A stretch of 6,715 nucleotides of DNA, from assembly GCA_905479615.1 (NCBI GenBank), contig CAJQNH010000171.1:1-6715 (forward strand). Reading direction: 5' to 3'. Below the pieces are notes generated by a model. The model saw only the letters and a program-made list of their open reading frames with translations, was not told where the DNA came from and did not search any database. Shown piece by piece: positions 4,331 to 6,715 of this stretch (position 1 is the first letter of the stretch; every line of letters starts with the position of its first letter). The position numbers and the translations under genes were made by a program. Source of the stretch: an uncultured Eudoraea sp. Its GTDB lineage: Bacteria > Bacteroidota > Bacteroidia > Flavobacteriales > Flavobacteriaceae.

Positions 4331-5434
4331 TCAAATTTTTATGAATATTTTCTTTTTATACAACCAATAGCAGAGATACCATAAAAAGAAAAGGACAACA
4401 GCACTCAAAATAAGCATAGCTGTTAATTCTCCCGTCCATCCAAAAATGGCATTTGAAAATGGCAGTACTATAGTCCTGATAAGATCTGCTCCCCCAACAT
4501 GGGCAAAAAGATAGATAAATAAAGGATTCATCCCCACAATGGCGAAAAAAAGAACTCCTTTTTGGTATTTCTTAATATCTATCAACCAATAGCAGAGAGC
4601 TAGTGCTAATACAGACCATCCGCCACTGGCAAATACAAAAGTACTGGTAGAAATACGTTTAATGATAGGGGTGACCGGGCTAAGTCCGTATCCGATGATC
4701 AATCCAATGATGCCTGCGGCAATCAGGGTTTCTATCTTCTTTTTGTTCGATTGGTCACTCATTAACAATCTGCCGGCCAATACGCCCCAAATGGTATGCG
4801 CTGTTGTAGGAATGGCATTGAACATTGCCCAATGACCCCCATCTTCCTGTCCGGCGATAAGAATATTGAACCAGGCTCCAAAGTTCTCTCCGGGAAGAAA
4901 TGCGTGGTTAAATCCTTCTACGGGGAAAAACCTATAAAGTCCTTCGGTAATAAGAATAAGTAACACCGATAAACCCAGCTGAACCGCAGACGGTTTTTTC
5001 ATGATCAGAAAGGCTATAATATAAGTTACGGACAGTTGTGCAAGCACATTTTGAAATCTAAATACAATTTTTCCGTCATCAATGCAATACAGTGCCCAGC
5101 CCAGAACCAATAGGATAAATGCTCTTTTCAGAGCGTGCTTAAATACCTGATTGTAGGAATCACCGCTTGCAATTCTCTTTTTAAAGGATAAGGGCATAGC
5201 TACGCCTACAATGAACATAAAAAATGGTTGAATCAAATCCCAAAAACGCAATCCTTCCCACTTTACATGATGAAACTGCTTGCCGATGGCATATATGATT
5301 GACCCTTCAAGTTCGGGTGCTACCATATAAGCAAACAGATGTGAGAACTCCGCAATGAGCAAAAACATGGTTAACCCTCTGTAAAAATCAAGTGAAAGCA
5401 GTCTTTTGTTGATTTGTCCCGGCTGTTTGTTCAT
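4331..5434 (-). CDS. DUF5009 / heparan-alpha-glucosaminide N-acetyltransferase-like membrane protein (367 aa)
   Basis: The start RLLSLDFYRGLTMFLLIAEF (11-30) is the typical opening of the DUF5009 / HGSNAT-like acyltransferase superfamily (RxxSLDxxRG). About ten membrane helices follow, near residues 21-38, 64-82, 102-118, 129-145, 151-168, 205-224, 236-256, 264-286, 293-313 and 337-359. The segment FHHVKWEGLRFWDLIQPFFM (54-73) corresponds to FKHASWNGLTVADL in human lysosomal HGSNAT, so His56 lines up with the proposed active-site histidine. Such proteins are thought to transfer acetyl from cytoplasmic acetyl-CoA to a sugar amino group across the membrane. The bacterial members are mostly uncharacterised and often lie near glycan-use genes. 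The length is normal. The gene is divergent from the dehydrogenase at 5560, with a clear candidate promoter in the shared region. The substrate is not predictable from the sequence. Confidence 0.9.
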   Translation of the reverse strand: MNKQPGQINKRLLSLDFYRGLTMFLLIAEFSHLFAYMVAPELEGSIIYAIGKQFHHVKWEGLRFWDLIQPFFMFIVGVAMPLSFKKRIASGDSYNQVFKHALKRAFILLVLGWALYCIDDGKIVFRFQNVLAQLSVTYIIAFLIMKKPSAVQLGLSVLLILITEGLYRFFPVEGFNHAFLPGENFGAWFNILIAGQEDGGHWAMFNAIPTTAHTIWGVLAGRLLMSDQSNKKKIETLIAAGIIGLIIGYGLSPVTPIIKRISTSTFVFASGGWSVLALALCYWLIDIKKYQKGVLFFAIVGMNPLFIYLFAHVGGADLIRTIVLPFSNAIFGWTGELTAMLILSAVVLFFLWYLCYWLYKKKIFIKI

Positions 5435-5449
5435 ATTGTTTAAATGTAC

Positions 5450-5477
5450 GAAACATATGCAGGGCTGGTTGTAACAA
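5450..5477 (-). promoter_or_regulatory. Candidate promoter of the acetyltransferase-like gene
   Basis: On the minus strand a TTG (5477-5475) is followed after 17 bases by TATGTTTC (5457-5450), seven of eight matches to the Bacteroidota -7 element TAnnTTTG. The ATG at 5434 lies 15 bases beyond, giving a very short leader. The -7 element is inside the left arm of the inverted repeat at 5451-5508. Confidence 0.5.
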
Positions 5478-5508
5478 GATCAACTAACAAAACACGCTGC
5501 ATATGTTT
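5451..5508. promoter_or_regulatory. Perfect 12-bp inverted repeat in the divergent promoter region
   Basis: AAACATATGCAG (5451-5462) and CTGCATATGTTT (5497-5508) are exact inverted copies 34 bases apart, centred between the divergent genes starting at 5434 and 5560. Each arm reads CTGCATATGTTT outward toward its gene, so each contains a TATGTTT that could be a -7 element. Only the minus-strand side has a well-placed TTG. The repeat could be paired promoters, a two-site operator for one regulator, or both. Confidence 0.55.
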
Positions 5509-5559
5509 AAAAAAAAGGATTAATTTTAAAGGATTGGTACTTAAGGTAAGAATTTAAAT

Positions 5560-6339
5560 ATGACAAAATCTGAACAAGAATACCCAAATTTCAGGCTTAA
5601 TGGCAAGGTGGCTATTATTACGGGGGCGGCCCGGGGTCTTGGAAGGGCATGCGCGCTTGCCCTGGCACACGAAGGGGCGGACATTGCTTTAGGCCTGAGA
5701 GATGTAACCACTGCCGCTGACCTGGAGCAGAAAATTAAAGCCATGGGCAGAAAGGTGATCCGTTTGCAAATGGATGTTTCCGATCTTCAGCAAATTAATG
5801 ATGCGGTTAGCCAGGTGGTTAAAACGTTTGGCAAGATTGATATCCTTGTGAATAATGTTGGTATTGCCCCCGACAATCCTGCTGAAAATGTGACCGAGGA
5901 GGATTTTGATCGTACCATCAATTTGAATTTAAAAGGAACCTTTTTTACGGCACAGGCTGCAGGCAAACAAATGATTAAACAGGGATCGGGGCGCATTATC
6001 AATATGAGTTCACAAGCTGGTTTTATTGCCCTGGACAATGAGTCTGTTTACTGTATGACCAAAGCAGGGGTCAACCACCTGACTAAAAACCTTGCTTCGG
6101 AATGGGCTAAATATAATATAAACGTCAATGCAGTGGCGCCAACCTTTATAGAAACACCGGGTACCGAACCCTGGTTAAAGGATAGCGCTTTTAGACAAAG
6201 TGTATTGGATAGAATTCCCCTGGGCCGTATTGGAAAACCTATGGAGGTCGCTGGCGCTGTGGTGTTTTTAGCCTCGGATGCCGCTTCCCTGATAACAGGG
6301 GAAATAATGCTCATTGATGGGGGTTGGACCACCAGGTAG
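5560..6339 (+). CDS. Classical short-chain dehydrogenase/reductase (259 aa), possibly sugar-acid or polyol specific
   Basis: This is a complete NAD(P)-dependent SDR of normal length. The cofactor loop is TGAARGLG (21-28), and the adenine-ring site is MDVSD (71-75). The NNAG motif appears as NNVG (98-101). The catalytic residues are Asn123 in NLKG, Ser151 in MSSQAG, and Tyr164/Lys168 in YCMTK. The C-terminal LASD-x6-TGE and DGGWTTR close the fold. The start MTKSEQEYPNFRLNGKVAII gives the usual 15-residue lead before the first strand. By general pattern it sits with gluconate 5-dehydrogenase, KduD-like and FabG-like enzymes, but the substrate cannot be fixed. It is divergent from the acetyltransferase-like gene and shares the inverted-repeat promoter region, suggesting joint control in carbohydrate metabolism. 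Its GC content by eye exceeds that of the genes in the left half. Confidence 0.92.
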   Translation: MTKSEQEYPNFRLNGKVAIITGAARGLGRACALALAHEGADIALGLRDVTTAADLEQKIKAMGRKVIRLQMDVSDLQQINDAVSQVVKTFGKIDILVNNVGIAPDNPAENVTEEDFDRTINLNLKGTFFTAQAAGKQMIKQGSGRIINMSSQAGFIALDNESVYCMTKAGVNHLTKNLASEWAKYNINVNAVAPTFIETPGTEPWLKDSAFRQSVLDRIPLGRIGKPMEVAGAVVFLASDAASLITGEIMLIDGGWTTR

Positions 6340-6553
6340 TTGGTTTTGAATATTCTTGTTGTTGTTTATATCCTCAACAATTATTTAATTCATCTTGAAA
6401 GTTCCTCTACCGTCATTTCATTTCGGAAGGGTAAGCCCTCCTTCATTACATTTTGAACGGCAAGTTCCGGCTTATCTGTTGTTCAATTAGCAAGATGCTC
6501 ACCTTAGTGCGGGAAATTATTTGACAATTTAATGGGGTTCCGAATCGCATATC
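6340..6553. other. Intergenic region between convergent genes
   Basis: A weak hairpin TTGTTG (6359-6364) / CAACAA (6375-6380) follows the dehydrogenase gene but has no proper T tract. The only protein-like frame is a short minus-strand one at 6390-6482, listed separately. I see no RNA gene or repeat array. Confidence 0.45.
6390..6482 (-). pseudogene. Possible C-terminal remnant of an unidentified protein (30 codons)
   Basis: Between two in-frame stops the minus strand reads TTDKPELAVQNVMKEGLPFR followed by NEMTVEELSR. The composition is that of a normal charged helical protein tail, rather than random AT-rich DNA. There is an internal ATG that would give an 18-aa peptide, but no full start. 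I do not recognise the family, and a chance open frame cannot be excluded. Confidence 0.25.
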
Positions 6554-6715
6554 TTATTTGTTATTATTTCTAATTTTCTCTAATGCTTTTTTTGTTGATT
6601 CCCAGTATTCTAATTCACGTTTGTTGGGACTAATATGTTTGTATTCATGAATAAGTTCAGCACATATGTGCCCAGCCACATTTTTGGAATCATCTGAAGA
6701 TTTATTCTGATAAAT
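6554..6715 (-). CDS. 3' end of an unrecognised gene (53 residues visible)
   Basis: The minus-strand frame is open from the right edge to TAA at 6554-6556. It reads AGHICAELIHEYKHISPNKR then ELEYWESTKKALEKIRNNNK. The acidic/basic, helix-rich tail and the long uninterrupted frame at the edge support a real gene. An HEYKH segment is present, but too little is visible to call it a metal site. The rest of the gene lies outside the window, so I assign no function. Confidence 0.6.
   Translation of the reverse strand: MYQNKSSDDSKNVAGHICAELIHEYKHISPNKRELEYWESTKKALEKIRNNNK

Noticed and set aside
5451..5508. Terminal inverted repeats of a small insertion element
   Set aside because: The arms lie symmetrically between divergent genes, contain promoter-like elements and enclose only 34 bases with no flanking target duplication seen, so a regulatory role is more likely.

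Overview
The window most likely comes from a member of the Bacteroidota, probably a flavobacterium or relative. It carries two tandem DUF6090-type membrane proteins, a family typical of that phylum. Its intergenic regions are AT-rich, start codons lack strong Shine-Dalgarno sequences, and two candidate promoters resemble the Bacteroidota TTG / TAnnTTTG pattern. No species can be named from the sequence alone.

Left part (1-1564, + strand): a DUF6090-type gene cut by the window edge and a second complete one. Between them lies a short palindromic repeat with a broken extra copy of the gene start. A weak terminator-like hairpin follows the second gene.

Middle part (1565-4330, mostly - strand): an accessory stretch of small genes and debris. 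It holds a secreted small beta-barrel-like protein, a 41-codon fragment, a probable remnant of a tyrosine recombinase C-terminus, an unrecognised 137-aa protein, and a lipoprotein with an NTF2/SnoaL-like domain. The lipoprotein gene sits between imperfect inverted repeats. After it comes about 660 bases without a convincing gene. The right half of that gap (3943-4198) is a dense cluster of hairpins between two 16-bp direct repeats, each of which resembles the 3' end of a tRNA gene (minus strand) followed by a terminator. No intact tRNA is visible.

Right part (4331-6339): two divergent, well-conserved metabolic genes, by eye more GC-rich than the left half. They are a multi-pass DUF5009 / heparan-alpha-glucosaminide N-acetyltransferase-like membrane protein (-) and a classical short-chain dehydrogenase/reductase (+). 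They share a 125-bp intergenic region with a perfect 12-bp inverted repeat whose two arms look like outward-facing -7 promoter elements. Co-regulation in sugar or glycan metabolism is a reasonable inference, not a demonstrated fact. The window ends in the 3' end of an unrecognised minus-strand gene.

No complete new defence, CRISPR or mobile system is visible. The best leads are the tRNA-end hairpin cluster, the recombinase remnant near it, the repeat at the DUF6090 start, and the symmetrical divergent promoter.
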